Assembly (NCBI RefSeq): GCF_014236795.1
Contig: NZ_CP049017.1
Span: 2,024,001 to 2,088,000, forward strand
Source of the DNA: Xanthomonas theicola
GTDB lineage: Bacteria; Pseudomonadota; Gammaproteobacteria; Xanthomonadales; Xanthomonadaceae
DNA: 64,000 bases
Reading direction: 5' to 3'
The notes under the pieces are model-generated. The model saw only the letters and a list, made by a program, of their open reading frames with translations, had not been told where the DNA came from and searched no databases. Positions 1 through 8,997 of this stretch are shown here, in pieces (within the stretch, counting starts at the first letter, position 1; every line of letters begins with the position of its first letter). The translations under genes and the position numbers were made by a program.

Positions 1-1
1 C

Positions 2-214
2 ACCGACTGGATCCCGGTCGCGTACCGCCGGGATGGTGCGCTGATCACTGGCGAATCGGGACAACCGCCGCACCAGCGTCCGCTCGGCGCTGGCGCGACA
101 CGGCCGCGCGCTGTGCGGCCGGCGAGTCGCAACGCGCCCCGGTCTAGCGCAAGCGGCCGTGGCGCTCGTTCAGCCACGGCCGGCACTTCCTCGACGCCGG
201 CTTCCTCTTCATAG
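2..214 (+). other. Possible C-terminal tail of an upstream gene (partial)
   Basis: An open frame enters from the left edge and stops at a TAG at 212-214. Its first part reads DWIPVAYRRDGALITGES, which loosely resembles the end of DJ-1/PfpI-type proteins (a VxxDGxLITG-like motif). The rest is arginine- and proline-rich and looks non-coding. It may be a decayed tail, since the next gene is also degraded. Identification is weak. Confidence 0.25.
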
Positions 215-298
215 TGGCGCCGTGTCGAGCCGTTGGGTACCGCAACGACCGCAGGTCACCTTGTAGGCACTCCACCGCACCAGTAGCGAGAACCCGGC

Positions 299-1286
299 AT
301 GCTGCGTTCCAACATCACCGTACGTCGCATTGCGCTTCGGCTGCTGGCCGCGGCGATGGCCCTGGCATCGCCGGCCCGGCGTTCGCGACCTTCTCCATCG
401 TGGCCTGCACGCAGTCCGGCACCTGCCGGGCGGCGGTGGCCACCAACAATCTCGCGGTCGGCGCGACGGTCATCTACGCCAAGGCACAGGTCGGCGCGGT
501 GGCCTCCCAGTACGAGACCAACCCCTCCTGTGGGCCAAAGGGGATCGCCCTGCTGCAACGACACGCCTCGGCCGAGCGGTGGTCGACGCACTGGTCGGAA
601 CCGACGATGGGTTCGAGGGATAGGGTGCCTCGTTCCTGCAAGTGGGGGTGGTCGGGATGCGCGGCGAGGGCGCTGCCTTCACCGGCGCGCAGGCCATGGC
701 CTCGGCCTGGGCTGGGTCGATCACCGGGCACGGCTACGCGATTCAGGGCAACGGCCTGAACAGCGAAGCGGTCGTCGCCGCGATGCACGACGGCTTCCTC
801 GGCGGCAACGGCGCGCTCGCCGATCGCCTGGTCGCCGCCCTCGCCGCCGGCGAGCGGGTCGGCGGCCAGCGCACCGGAAAGATGTCCGCGGCCCTGCTGG
901 TGCGCACGCCGCAGGGAGGATTCCAGGATATCAATCTGCGCATCGATGCCGCCAGCGAGCCGGTGCCCGAACTGCGCCATCTGCTCGATCTGAACCAAGC
1001 CAACAGCGCGATGGGCCGCACCGGGCGCGCGCAGCGGCAGGGCAACGCCGAACAGGCGCAAGGCGCACTGAGCGAGGCGCTCAGGCTCGGTGTCGACTGG
1101 GACTGTATCTGGCGCCGCGCGGCGCGCCTGCAGATGGCATTGGGCCACAGCAACGGCGCGCGGCAAGCGCTTGCCGCCTTTGCGCACCTGAACCCGGCAT
1201 GGGCGCAATTGGAACGGCAAGACCCGCTGTATGCCGCCCTGCCTTCGGATGCCCCGCCGCAAAGCCCGCCCTCCCGTTCCCAATAG
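299..1286 (+). pseudogene. Decayed DUF1028 (Ntn-hydrolase-like) secreted protein
   Basis: The protein is spread over three reading frames. A signal peptide (MLRSNITVRRIALRLLAAAM) starts at 299. Near 365-375 the frame shifts to give the mature N-terminus ATFSIVAC, which is typical of DUF1028, and runs on through AAVATNNLAVGATVIYAKAQ. Near 578 a second shift (one base lost in a GAGCGG run) leads to VVDALVGTDDGFEG, followed by an in-frame TAG at 621-623. The frame then continues from 642 as VGVVGMRGEGAAFTGAQAM to the normal end at 1286. Two frameshifts and one nonsense codon make it non-functional. DUF1028 proteins are periplasmic or secreted and of uncertain function. The sequence between its end and 1541 holds an imperfect dyad near 1309-1353 and nothing else I can name. 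Confidence 0.8.
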
Positions 1287-1540
1287 ACTGCATCGGGTCT
1301 GGCGCTCGTGTCGCACCGGATGCCAGCAGCGGTATCTGGTGCGACCCATGCAACCGGCCCGCCGATCCGCGGCCGCATCCTCGCCCGGGCGCCGAGCGGC
1401 GGCATCGCAAGGACCTGAGCAGGCGACTGCGGCACGCATGTTGCATCCGTGGTGGTTGGCGGCGACAACGCCGGCATCCCTACGTGCAGGGGCCGACACC
1501 GCGGCCGACGCCTATTTCCTCTTAGAGATCATCCGTCCCA

Positions 1541-4500
1541 ATGAGTTCCAACGCCCTGGTCAGCATCGTCATGCCGGCCTACAAGTTCCGGTACTTCGAG
1601 CGGACGCTCGACAGCGTGCTGGGCCAGACCTATCCGGCGCTGGAACTGGTGATCTGCGACGACAACCCCGATGGCACGATCGCCGCGGCGGTGGAACGCA
1701 AGCGAGTCGATGCGCGCTTCCCGATCCGCTACCAACGCAACCCCAGTCGCCTCGGCGAGCTCGGCAGCACCATCAAGGGCATCGGCCTGGCGCAGGGCGA
1801 GTACGTCAAATTCCTGCACGACGACGACGTACTGGAACCGGACTGCATCGCCGCGCTGGTGCGGGCCATGCAGGCCGGCCCTGACGTGGCGCTGGCCTCT
1901 TCGCGTCGGCAGCGCATCGACAGCGACGATGCGCCGCTGCCGGACATCCCCGCCACCAGCTTCCCGTTCGCCGGCGACGTGGTGCTCGACGGCCCCACGC
2001 TGCTGTCCTTCCTGGCCGACCACACCATCAACTTCATCGGCGAGCCCAGCTGCGTGCTGTGCCGGCGCCAGGACCTGCTGGAGATCGGCGACCAACTGAT
2101 GATGCTCGATGGCCGAGTGATCCACTGGGTCGGCGACCTGGCCCTGTACGCCAAGCTGCTGCACCGCGGCAACCTGGCCCTGCTGGCCAGGCCGCTGACC
2201 CGCTTTCGAGTGACGCAGGACCAATTCAGCCAGGCCGGCCGCGACCGGCCGGGGATCGGCGACCAGGGCCACGACGACTTCCGCCGCGGCGTGCGCGCCA
2301 TGGGCTGGTACCGCGGCGACGGCGACGTGCGCCTGGTCCATGTGACCCCGCTGGACGGAGGCCGCGCCGAACCGATCGATCTGCTGCAGGCGATCCAGGC
2401 CGCGTATGCGCGCGGCCGCGCCCAGCTGGCGCTGCGCGACTGGCAGGCGCGGCGGCAGCTGCCGCCGGTCCAGCGTGCCCTGCTCGACGCGCGCCTGGCG
2501 GACCTGGGCGGCGGTGCGCGGATCGCGGTGCTACTGGATGCGCGCAACGCCGACGCGACCGCGCTGGAGACCAGCCTGCGCAGCCTGCTGCTGGACGGGG
2601 CGGCCTTCGCCACGCTGAGCGTGGCCGTGCTCGCCGCCGCGGCGGCCCCAGCGTGGCCGGATCCGCGGGTCCGCTACCTGCCGCTGGCGCCCGGCGAGGA
2701 GGCGGCCGATCGCAACGCCGCGCTGGCCCAGCTCGCGCACGCCGACTGGTTCCTGTGCGCCGCCGCCGGCACCCGCTTCTGCCAAGGCGGCCTGCTGCGA
2801 CTGGTGCTGGAACTGGCGCAGCATCCGCAATGCAGCGCGCTGTATGCCGACGAATGGCTGGCGCTGGACGGGCAGACGCTGGCGCCGGTGCTGCGTCCGG
2901 ATCCGGATCTGGACCTGTTGCTGGGCAACCCGCTGGCGACCGCCGGCCACTGGATCTTCCACCGCGCGCTGGTGCAGGAGCTCGGCGGCTTCGACCCCGA
3001 CCACGACGGTGCGCTCGAACTGGAACTGATCCTGCGCCTGTTCCAGCGCGATGCCGGCGCCAGCCTGGCGCATCTACCCGAGCCGCTGCTGATCGCGGCG
3101 CCGATCGACGACGCCGCCGGCGCCGACGCGCGCCAGCGTGCGGTCGCCAGCCACCTGCAGGCGCGCGGCTATGCCGACGCCACGGTCGCGGCCCTGCCCG
3201 GCGGGCTGCACCGCATCGACTACGGCCACGCCCTGCAGCCGCCGGTCTCGATCGTGGTGATCGCCCAGGACAACCTGCCGGCGCTGCAGCGCGCGGTGGT
3301 CGGCCTGCTCGAGCACACCGCCTACCCGGCCTACGAACTGCTGCTGGTCGACAACGCCAGCACCGCAGCGGCGGTCGGGCAATGGCTGCAGGCGGTGGCC
3401 GAACTGGGCAACGGCCGCATCCGCGTGTTCGCGCTGGAGCAGCGCGTGGCCCAGGCCGAGGCGCGCAACCTCGCCGCGACCCAGGCGCACGGCGACTACC
3501 TGCTGTTCCTGGATGCCGACAACGCGGTGATCCAGGGCCGCTGGCTGCACGAACTGATGAACCACGCGCAGCGTCCGGAGGTCGGCATCGTCGGCGCCAA
3601 GGGCGTGTCCGCCGATGGCAGCATCACCCACGCCGGGCTGTTGCCCGGGCTGCTGCCCGGCGCCGGCCACGCCTTCGCCGGCGAGCCGATGGCGCAGGCC
3701 GGCTACATGGGCCGGCTGCAGGTGGCGCACCGCTACAGCGCCGTGTCCGAACGCTGCATGCTGGTGCGGCGCGCCCTGTTCGAACAACTGTCCGGCTTCG
3801 ATGCGGTCGGCTTCGCCGAGGGCGGTGCCGACGTGGACCTGTGCCTGCGCGCCGCGGCGCTGGGCGAGTGGACGATCTGGACGCCCGAGGCGCTGCTGCT
3901 GCAGCCCGCCGCGGCGCCGCGGCCGCAAAGCGCGGACGACGCCCTGCTGCAGCGCTGGCTGCCGGTCATGGCGCAGGATCCGGCGTATTCGCCGAGCCTG
4001 GGCCTGGAGCAGCCCGGCGGCTTCAAGCTGGGCGAATCCGAGTTCTCCTGGCAGCCGCTGTCCTGGAAACCGCTGCCGCGGATCCTGGCCCATCCCGGCG
4101 ACGCCTTCGGCAGCGGCCACTACCGGGTGATCCAGCCGTTCCAGGCGCTGGCCGAGGCCGGGTTGATCGACGGCGTCTACTACGCGCGTCTGCTCGACCC
4201 GGTGGAAATGCAGCGCGTCGCCGCCGATGCGGTGGTGGTGCAGCGCCGGATCGGCGAGGCCGAACTGGCGAAGATGGAACGCATGCGCCGCTTCTCCGCG
4301 GCGTTCAAGGTCTACGAGCTCGACGACTACCTGCCCAACCTGCCGCTGAAGAGCGTGCACCGCGAGCAGATGCCCAAGGACGTGCTGCGCTCGCTGCGCC
4401 GCGCCGCCTCGCTGGTGGACCGGGTGGTGGTGTCCACCCCGGCCCTGGCCGAGGCGCTCGCCGGCCTGCATGCGGACCTGCGCGTGGTGCGCAACCGGCT

Positions 4501-5062
4501 CGATCCGCGCATGTGGGGCGACCTCGCCGCGCCGGCCAGGACCTGCGCCGGCAGCAAGCCGCGGGTCGGCTGGGCCGGCGGCGCCAGCCATACCGGCGAT
4601 CTGGAGCTGATCGCCGACGTGGTGCAGGCGCTGGCAGGCGAGGTGCACTGGGTGTTCATGGGCATGTGCCCGCCGCGGCTGCGCCCGCACGTGGCCGAAG
4701 TGCACCCGGGGGTGGACTTCGCGCGCTATCCGCAGGCCCTGGCCGCGCTGCGCCTGGACCTGGCGCTGGCGCCGCTGGAAGACAACCTGTTCAACCGCTG
4801 CAAGAGCAACCTGCGCCTGCTCGAATACGGCGCCTGCGGCTACCCGGTGGTGGCCAGCGACTTGCCGCCGTACCAGGACGGGCTGCCGGCGACCCTGGTC
4901 AAGAACCGGTTCCGCGACTGGATCAACGCGATCCGCATGCATCTGGCCGATGCCCAGGCCAGCGCGGCGGCCGCTGCCGCGTTGCACGCAGCGGTACGCC
5001 GCGACTGGATGCTGCATGGCGCCAACCTGCAGGCCTGGCGCGCGGCCTGGCTGCCGGACTGA
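1541..5062 (+). CDS. Large multidomain glycosyltransferase, flagellar-locus type
   Basis: This 1,173-residue protein has several glycosyltransferase modules. Residues about 5-200 form a GT2 (GT-A) fold with VSIVMPAYK and the metal-binding HDDD near residue 92. Residues about 265-530 look like a degenerate second GT-A unit with no clear DxD. Residues about 567-800 form another GT2 unit (VSIVVIAQDN, then FLDADN near 655). Residues about 853-1173 resemble a GT-B/GT4-like domain (GSGHYRVIQPF, then the nucleotide-sugar side ending LRLLEYGACGYPVVAS). No signal peptide or membrane segment is evident, so it is probably cytoplasmic. Its place directly before fliE suggests flagellin or surface glycan glycosylation. 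That role is inference; the family assignment is firm. Confidence 0.85.
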   Translation: MSSNALVSIVMPAYKFRYFERTLDSVLGQTYPALELVICDDNPDGTIAAAVERKRVDARFPIRYQRNPSRLGELGSTIKGIGLAQGEYVKFLHDDDVLEPDCIAALVRAMQAGPDVALASSRRQRIDSDDAPLPDIPATSFPFAGDVVLDGPTLLSFLADHTINFIGEPSCVLCRRQDLLEIGDQLMMLDGRVIHWVGDLALYAKLLHRGNLALLARPLTRFRVTQDQFSQAGRDRPGIGDQGHDDFRRGVRAMGWYRGDGDVRLVHVTPLDGGRAEPIDLLQAIQAAYARGRAQLALRDWQARRQLPPVQRALLDARLADLGGGARIAVLLDARNADATALETSLRSLLLDGAAFATLSVAVLAAAAAPAWPDPRVRYLPLAPGEEAADRNAALAQLAHADWFLCAAAGTRFCQGGLLRLVLELAQHPQCSALYADEWLALDGQTLAPVLRPDPDLDLLLGNPLATAGHWIFHRALVQELGGFDPDHDGALELELILRLFQRDAGASLAHLPEPLLIAAPIDDAAGADARQRAVASHLQARGYADATVAALPGGLHRIDYGHALQPPVSIVVIAQDNLPALQRAVVGLLEHTAYPAYELLLVDNASTAAAVGQWLQAVAELGNGRIRVFALEQRVAQAEARNLAATQAHGDYLLFLDADNAVIQGRWLHELMNHAQRPEVGIVGAKGVSADGSITHAGLLPGLLPGAGHAFAGEPMAQAGYMGRLQVAHRYSAVSERCMLVRRALFEQLSGFDAVGFAEGGADVDLCLRAAALGEWTIWTPEALLLQPAAAPRPQSADDALLQRWLPVMAQDPAYSPSLGLEQPGGFKLGESEFSWQPLSWKPLPRILAHPGDAFGSGHYRVIQPFQALAEAGLIDGVYYARLLDPVEMQRVAADAVVVQRRIGEAELAKMERMRRFSAAFKVYELDDYLPNLPLKSVHREQMPKDVLRSLRRAASLVDRVVVSTPALAEALAGLHADLRVVRNRLDPRMWGDLAAPARTCAGSKPRVGWAGGASHTGDLELIADVVQALAGEVHWVFMGMCPPRLRPHVAEVHPGVDFARYPQALAALRLDLALAPLEDNLFNRCKSNLRLLEYGACGYPVVASDLPPYQDGLPATLVKNRFRDWINAIRMHLADAQASAAAAAALHAAVRRDWMLHGANLQAWRAAWLPD

Positions 5063-5246
5063 GCCGCGCCGCGGCGGCCGCGGCGCCCTGCCCGGCGCCG
5101 GGCCTCGCGCGTCAATCGGCCGGCACCTGCGGCCAGGAGCCGGCCGCCGCGCCGCGCCGGGAAGCCGTCGCAGCAGGCGGCCCTTGCAGCAGACGGCGCG
5201 CCCCGGCATCCGATCCCGCCGCGCGCGGGCACGGGCACCGCGGTTT

Positions 5247-5262
5247 CGGCACACCGCTTGCA
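5247..5262 (+). promoter_or_regulatory. Sigma-54 (-24/-12) promoter of fliE
   Basis: The sequence is CGGCAC-ACCGC-TTGCA. The GG of the -24 element (5248-5249) and the GC of the -12 element (5260-5261) are exactly 10 nt apart, as RpoN promoters require. It lies 38 bp before the fliE start. The same motif recurs before fliL. RpoN/FleQ control of class II flagellar genes is known in Xanthomonas. The rest of 5063-5299 shows nothing identifiable. Confidence 0.85.
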
Positions 5263-5299
5263 TCCATTCCGGTAGCCGCCCCGGCCTGGACATCCCCGC

Positions 5300-5662
5300 A
5301 TGAGCGACTCCATCGGTTCCATCCTCTCGCAGATCCGCAGCTACCAGAGCCAGGTCGGCCAGGCCGCGCCTGCGCAGGCGGCCGACGCCGGGCGCAGCAA
5401 TGCGATCGAGGGCCTGACCGGGACCCAGGGCACGCAAGGTCCGAGCTTCAGCGACACCCTGCGCAGCGCGATCAGCGGCGTCAACGAGACCCAGCAGAAG
5501 GCCGGCGATCTGGCCAAGGCCTTCGAGATGGGCGACCCCAACGCCGGCCTGGCCAAGGTGATGCTGGCCGCGCAACAGTCCCAGGTGGCGTTCCGCGCCA
5601 CCGTGGAAGTCCGCAACCGACTCGTCCAGGCGTACCAGGACGTGATGAACATGCCGCTGTAA
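5300..5662 (+). CDS. fliE: Flagellar hook-basal body adaptor FliE
   Basis: This 120-residue protein is the junction protein between the MS ring and the proximal rod. The C-terminal half carries the family signature: SFSDTLRSAISGVNETQQKA, then MLAAQQSQVAF and a terminal QAYQDVMNMPL. The N-terminus is low-complexity (Q, A and G rich). It is the first gene behind the sigma-54 promoter and is followed after 11 bp by fliF. Length and order fit FliE. Confidence 0.95.
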   Translation: MSDSIGSILSQIRSYQSQVGQAAPAQAADAGRSNAIEGLTGTQGTQGPSFSDTLRSAISGVNETQQKAGDLAKAFEMGDPNAGLAKVMLAAQQSQVAFRATVEVRNRLVQAYQDVMNMPL

Positions 5663-5673
5663 GGTAGACGACG

Positions 5674-7383
5674 ATGGCTCTTGCGCTCAGCAAAGACACC
5701 CTCACCGGCGAAAAGGCGGGCGCCTGGTTCGATCGCCTGCAGAGCCTGCAGATCACCCGCCGCATCGGCCTGATGGCGATGATCGCAGTGGCCGTGGCCG
5801 CGGGCCTGTTCGTGTTCTTCTGGTCGCAGAAACCCGCCTACACCCCCCTGTACACCGGCCTGGACGAAAAGGGCACGGCCGAGGCCACCGACCTGCTGCG
5901 CACCGCGCAGATCCCGTTCAAGCTCGACCCGGCCACCGGCGCGATCACCGTGCCGGAAGACAAGCTCTACGACGCGCGCCTGAAGCTGGCCGGCTCCGGC
6001 CTGACCGACAACGGCAACATGGGCTTCGAGGTCATGGAAAAGGACCCGGGCTTCGGCGTCAGCCAGTTCGTCGAGAACGCGCGCTACCAGCACGCGCTGG
6101 AGACCGAACTGGCGCGCACCATCGCCAGCCTGCGCCCGGTGCGCGAGGCGCGGGTGCACCTGGCCATTCCCAAGCCCAGCGCGTTCACCCGCCAGCGCGA
6201 CGTGGCCAGCGCCTCGGTGGTGCTGGAACTGCGCGGCGGCACCACCCTGGAGCGCAACCAGGTCGATGCGATCGTCAACATGGTCGCCTCCAGCATCCCC
6301 GACCTGTCGCCGGACCGGGTCACCGTGGTCGACCAGAGCGGACGCATGCTGACCATCGCCGATCCCAACAGCGACGCGGCCCTGAACGCGGCCCAGTTCG
6401 AGCAGGTGCGGCGCCAGGAAAGCGCCTACAACCAGCGCATCCGCGAGCTGCTGGAGCCGATGACCGGCCCCGGCCGGGTCAACCCGGAAGTCAGCGTGGA
6501 CATGGATTTCTCGGTCACCGAGGAAGCCCGCGAGCTGTACAACGGCGAGCCGCCGAAGCTGCGCAGCGAGCAGGTCAGCGACAGCAGCACCGCCGTGGCC
6601 GGCCCGCAAGGCGTGCCCGGCGCGACCAGCAATTCGCCGCCCGGCGCGGCCGTGCCCGGGCAGCCGGCGCCTGCCGCAGGCGCTGCCGGCGCCACGCCTG
6701 GCGCCACCCAGCAGACTGCCGCCGCGACCCCGACCGAGACCTCCAAGAGCGCCACCCGCAACTACGAGCTGGACCGCACCTTGCAGCACACCCGGCAGCC
6801 GCCGGGCCGGATCAAGCGCGTGTCGGTGGCGGTGCTGGTCGACCATGTGCCGCGCCCGGGCGCCAAGGGCAAGATGGTCGAGCAGGCGCTCAGCGCCGCC
6901 GAGCTGACCCGCATCGAAGGCTTGGTCAAGCAGGCGGTCGGCTTCGACGCGGCGCGCGGGGATACCGTCTCGGTGATGAACGCCCCGTTCGTGCGCCAGG
7001 CGCCGGAAGCGGTGGACAAGCCCGGTTGGTGGGAAGATCCGCGGATGATGAACGGATTGCGCCTGCTGCTCGGCGCGGCGGTGGTGCTGGCCCTGCTGTT
7101 CGGCGTGCTGCGCCCGGCGCTGCGCCAGATCGCCGGGCCGGCGCCGGCCAAGGCCAGGGACAAGTCCGAACCGCACAGCGCCAATGTCTCGATGCTGGAC
7201 GACGGCGACCCGCTGCTGCCGTCGTTGGCCGACGATACCGCCAGCATCGCCGGCCGCGAGCGCGCCGCGATCGCCCTGCCGGATGCCTACGAGGAGCGTC
7301 TGCGCCTGGCGCGCGACGCGGTCAAACAAGATTCCAAGCGCGTCGCGCAAGTCGTGAAGGGATGGGTGGCCAGTGAAGCCTGA
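5674..7383 (+). CDS. fliF: Flagellar MS-ring protein FliF
   Basis: This 569-residue protein builds the MS ring in the inner membrane. The first membrane segment is at about residues 29-49 (GLMAMIAVAVAAGLFVFFW). The YscJ/FliF ring-building domains follow, with LAGSGLTDNGNMGFEV and FVENARYQHALETELARTI. A proline/alanine-rich periplasmic linker lies around residues 310-355. A second membrane segment is near 457-475, and the FliG-binding tail ends VAQVVKGWVASEA. Its stop overlaps the fliG start region, so the two are probably translationally coupled. Confidence 0.96.
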   Translation: MALALSKDTLTGEKAGAWFDRLQSLQITRRIGLMAMIAVAVAAGLFVFFWSQKPAYTPLYTGLDEKGTAEATDLLRTAQIPFKLDPATGAITVPEDKLYDARLKLAGSGLTDNGNMGFEVMEKDPGFGVSQFVENARYQHALETELARTIASLRPVREARVHLAIPKPSAFTRQRDVASASVVLELRGGTTLERNQVDAIVNMVASSIPDLSPDRVTVVDQSGRMLTIADPNSDAALNAAQFEQVRRQESAYNQRIRELLEPMTGPGRVNPEVSVDMDFSVTEEARELYNGEPPKLRSEQVSDSSTAVAGPQGVPGATSNSPPGAAVPGQPAPAAGAAGATPGATQQTAAATPTETSKSATRNYELDRTLQHTRQPPGRIKRVSVAVLVDHVPRPGAKGKMVEQALSAAELTRIEGLVKQAVGFDAARGDTVSVMNAPFVRQAPEAVDKPGWWEDPRMMNGLRLLLGAAVVLALLFGVLRPALRQIAGPAPAKARDKSEPHSANVSMLDDGDPLLPSLADDTASIAGRERAAIALPDAYEERLRLARDAVKQDSKRVAQVVKGWVASEA

Positions 7384-8383
7384 TGCAACCGCAATGAACG
7401 GCACCCAGCGCGCCGCAGTGCTGCTGCTGTCGCTCGGCGAAAGCGACGCGGCCGAAGTGCTCAAGCACATGGACCCCAAGGAGGTGCAGAAGATCGGCAT
7501 CGCCATGGCCACCATGAGCGGCATCTCGCGCGACCAGGTCGAGAAGGTGATGGACGAGTTCAACGCCGAGCTCGGCAGCAAGACCTCGCTGGGCGTGGGC
7601 GCCGACGACTACATCCGCAACGTGTTGGTGCAGGCACTGGGCGCGGACAAGGCCGGCAACCTGATCGATCGCATCCTGCTCGGCCGCAACACCACCGGCC
7701 TGGACACGCTGAAGTGGATGGACCCGCGCGCGGTGGCAGACCTGGTGCGCAACGAACATCCGCAGATCATCGCCATCGTCATGGCGCACCTGGACAGCGA
7801 CCAGGCCGCCGAGGCGCTGAAGCTGCTGCCCGAACGCACCCGCGCCGACGTGCTGATGCGCATCGCCACCCTGGACGGCATCCCGCCGAACGCGCTGAAC
7901 GAGCTCAACGAGATCATGGAGCGGCAGTTCTCCGGCAACCAGAACCTGAAGTCGTCCAACGTCGGCGGGGTCAAGGTCGCCGCCAACATCCTCAACTTCA
8001 TGGACAGCGGCCAGGACCAGGGCGTGCTGGCGGCGATCGGCAAGATCGACGCCGAGCTCAGCACCCGCATCCAGGATCTGATGTTCGTGTTCGACAACCT
8101 GGTCGAGCTGGAGGACCGCGCGCTGCAGACCCTGCTGCGCGAGGTCAGCGGCGACCGCCTCGGCCTGGCCCTGCGCGGCGCCGACATCAAGGTGCGCGAG
8201 AAGATCACCAAGAACATGTCCCAGCGCGCCGCCGAGATCCTGCTCGAGGACATGGAGGCGCGCGGCCCGGTGCGCCTGGCCGACGTGGAAGCGGCGCAGA
8301 AGGAGATCCTGGCGATCGTGCGGCGGCTGGCCGATGAAGGCGTGATCAGCCTCGGCGGCGCCGGTGCGGAGGCGATGGTATGA
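7373..8383 (+). CDS. fliG: Flagellar motor switch protein FliG
   Basis: This 336-residue protein is the rotor component that contacts FliF, FliM and the stator. It shows the N-terminal NGTQRAAVLLLSLGE segment, the EHPQ motif near residues 127-130 (NEHPQIIAIVMAHL) that contacts FliM, and the C-terminal torque helix region (KNMSQRAAEILLEDMEARGP). The GTG at 7373 overlaps fliF by 11 bp. An internal ATG at 7394 begins closer to the conserved region and is an equally reasonable start. The last bases overlap fliH in an ATGA. Confidence 0.96.
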   Translation: MKPDATAMNGTQRAAVLLLSLGESDAAEVLKHMDPKEVQKIGIAMATMSGISRDQVEKVMDEFNAELGSKTSLGVGADDYIRNVLVQALGADKAGNLIDRILLGRNTTGLDTLKWMDPRAVADLVRNEHPQIIAIVMAHLDSDQAAEALKLLPERTRADVLMRIATLDGIPPNALNELNEIMERQFSGNQNLKSSNVGGVKVAANILNFMDSGQDQGVLAAIGKIDAELSTRIQDLMFVFDNLVELEDRALQTLLREVSGDRLGLALRGADIKVREKITKNMSQRAAEILLEDMEARGPVRLADVEAAQKEILAIVRRLADEGVISLGGAGAEAMV

Positions 8384-8997
8384 GCGGCAACGCGGTGCGC
8401 TGGTTCGCCCCCGAACTCGACCCGGCCCCGGTGCCGGAGCAGTTCGACGAGCCCCTGCCGGAAGCGCCGGTACTGCGCCCGCCGAGCCTGGAGGACATCC
8501 AGGCGATCGAGGCCGCCGCGCAGCACGAGGGCTTGGAGCGCGGCCATGCCGAGGGCCTGGCCCAGGGCCAGGCCGAGATCCGCCGCCTGACCGCGCAGAT
8601 CGAAGGCATCCTGGACAATTTCTCGCGGCCGCTGGCACGGCTGGAGAACGAAGTGGTCGGCGCGCTCGGCGAACTGGCCGTGCGCATCGCCGGCAGCCTG
8701 GTCGGGCGCGCCTACGAGGCCGATCCGGCACTGCTGGCGGAGTTGGTCGGCGAGGCGCTGGACGCGGTCGGCGGCGCGCGCCGCGAGGTCGAGGTGCGCC
8801 TGCACCCGGACGACATCGCCGCACTGACCCCGCTGCTGGCGTCGATGGCCGACGGCACCTGGCTGGTGCCGGACCTGACCCTGAGCCGCGGCGACCTGCG
8901 CGTGCATGCCGAGGCGGTGCGCATCGACGGCACCCTCGAGGCGCGCCTGCGCGCGGCGCTGGAGACGGTCATGCGCAAGTCCGGAGCGGGCCTGTGA
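8380..8997 (+). CDS. fliH: Flagellar export stator protein FliH
   Basis: This 205-residue cytoplasmic regulator of the FliI ATPase belongs to the FliH/V-ATPase E-type family. It has a proline-rich N-terminus, a GxxxG-like helical stretch (HEGLERGHAEGLAQGQAEIR) typical of FliH, and a C-terminal domain with LAVRIAGSLVGRAYEADP and VRLHPDDIAALTP. It overlaps fliG (ATGA) and fliI (GTGA), which implies coupled translation of the export complex. Confidence 0.93.
   Translation: MSGNAVRWFAPELDPAPVPEQFDEPLPEAPVLRPPSLEDIQAIEAAAQHEGLERGHAEGLAQGQAEIRRLTAQIEGILDNFSRPLARLENEVVGALGELAVRIAGSLVGRAYEADPALLAELVGEALDAVGGARREVEVRLHPDDIAALTPLLASMADGTWLVPDLTLSRGDLRVHAEAVRIDGTLEARLRAALETVMRKSGAGL

Noticed and set aside
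3074..5575. Very long antisense open frame (833 codons) opposite the glycosyltransferase
   Set aside because: It is rich in His, Gln, Arg and Ala with no domain, as expected for the mirror frame of a high-GC gene whose sense frame is clearly conserved.
8364..8993. Upstream extension of the fliI frame
   Set aside because: It lies inside fliH, is Arg/Pro-rich, and the GTG overlapping the fliH stop gives the normal FliI N-terminus.
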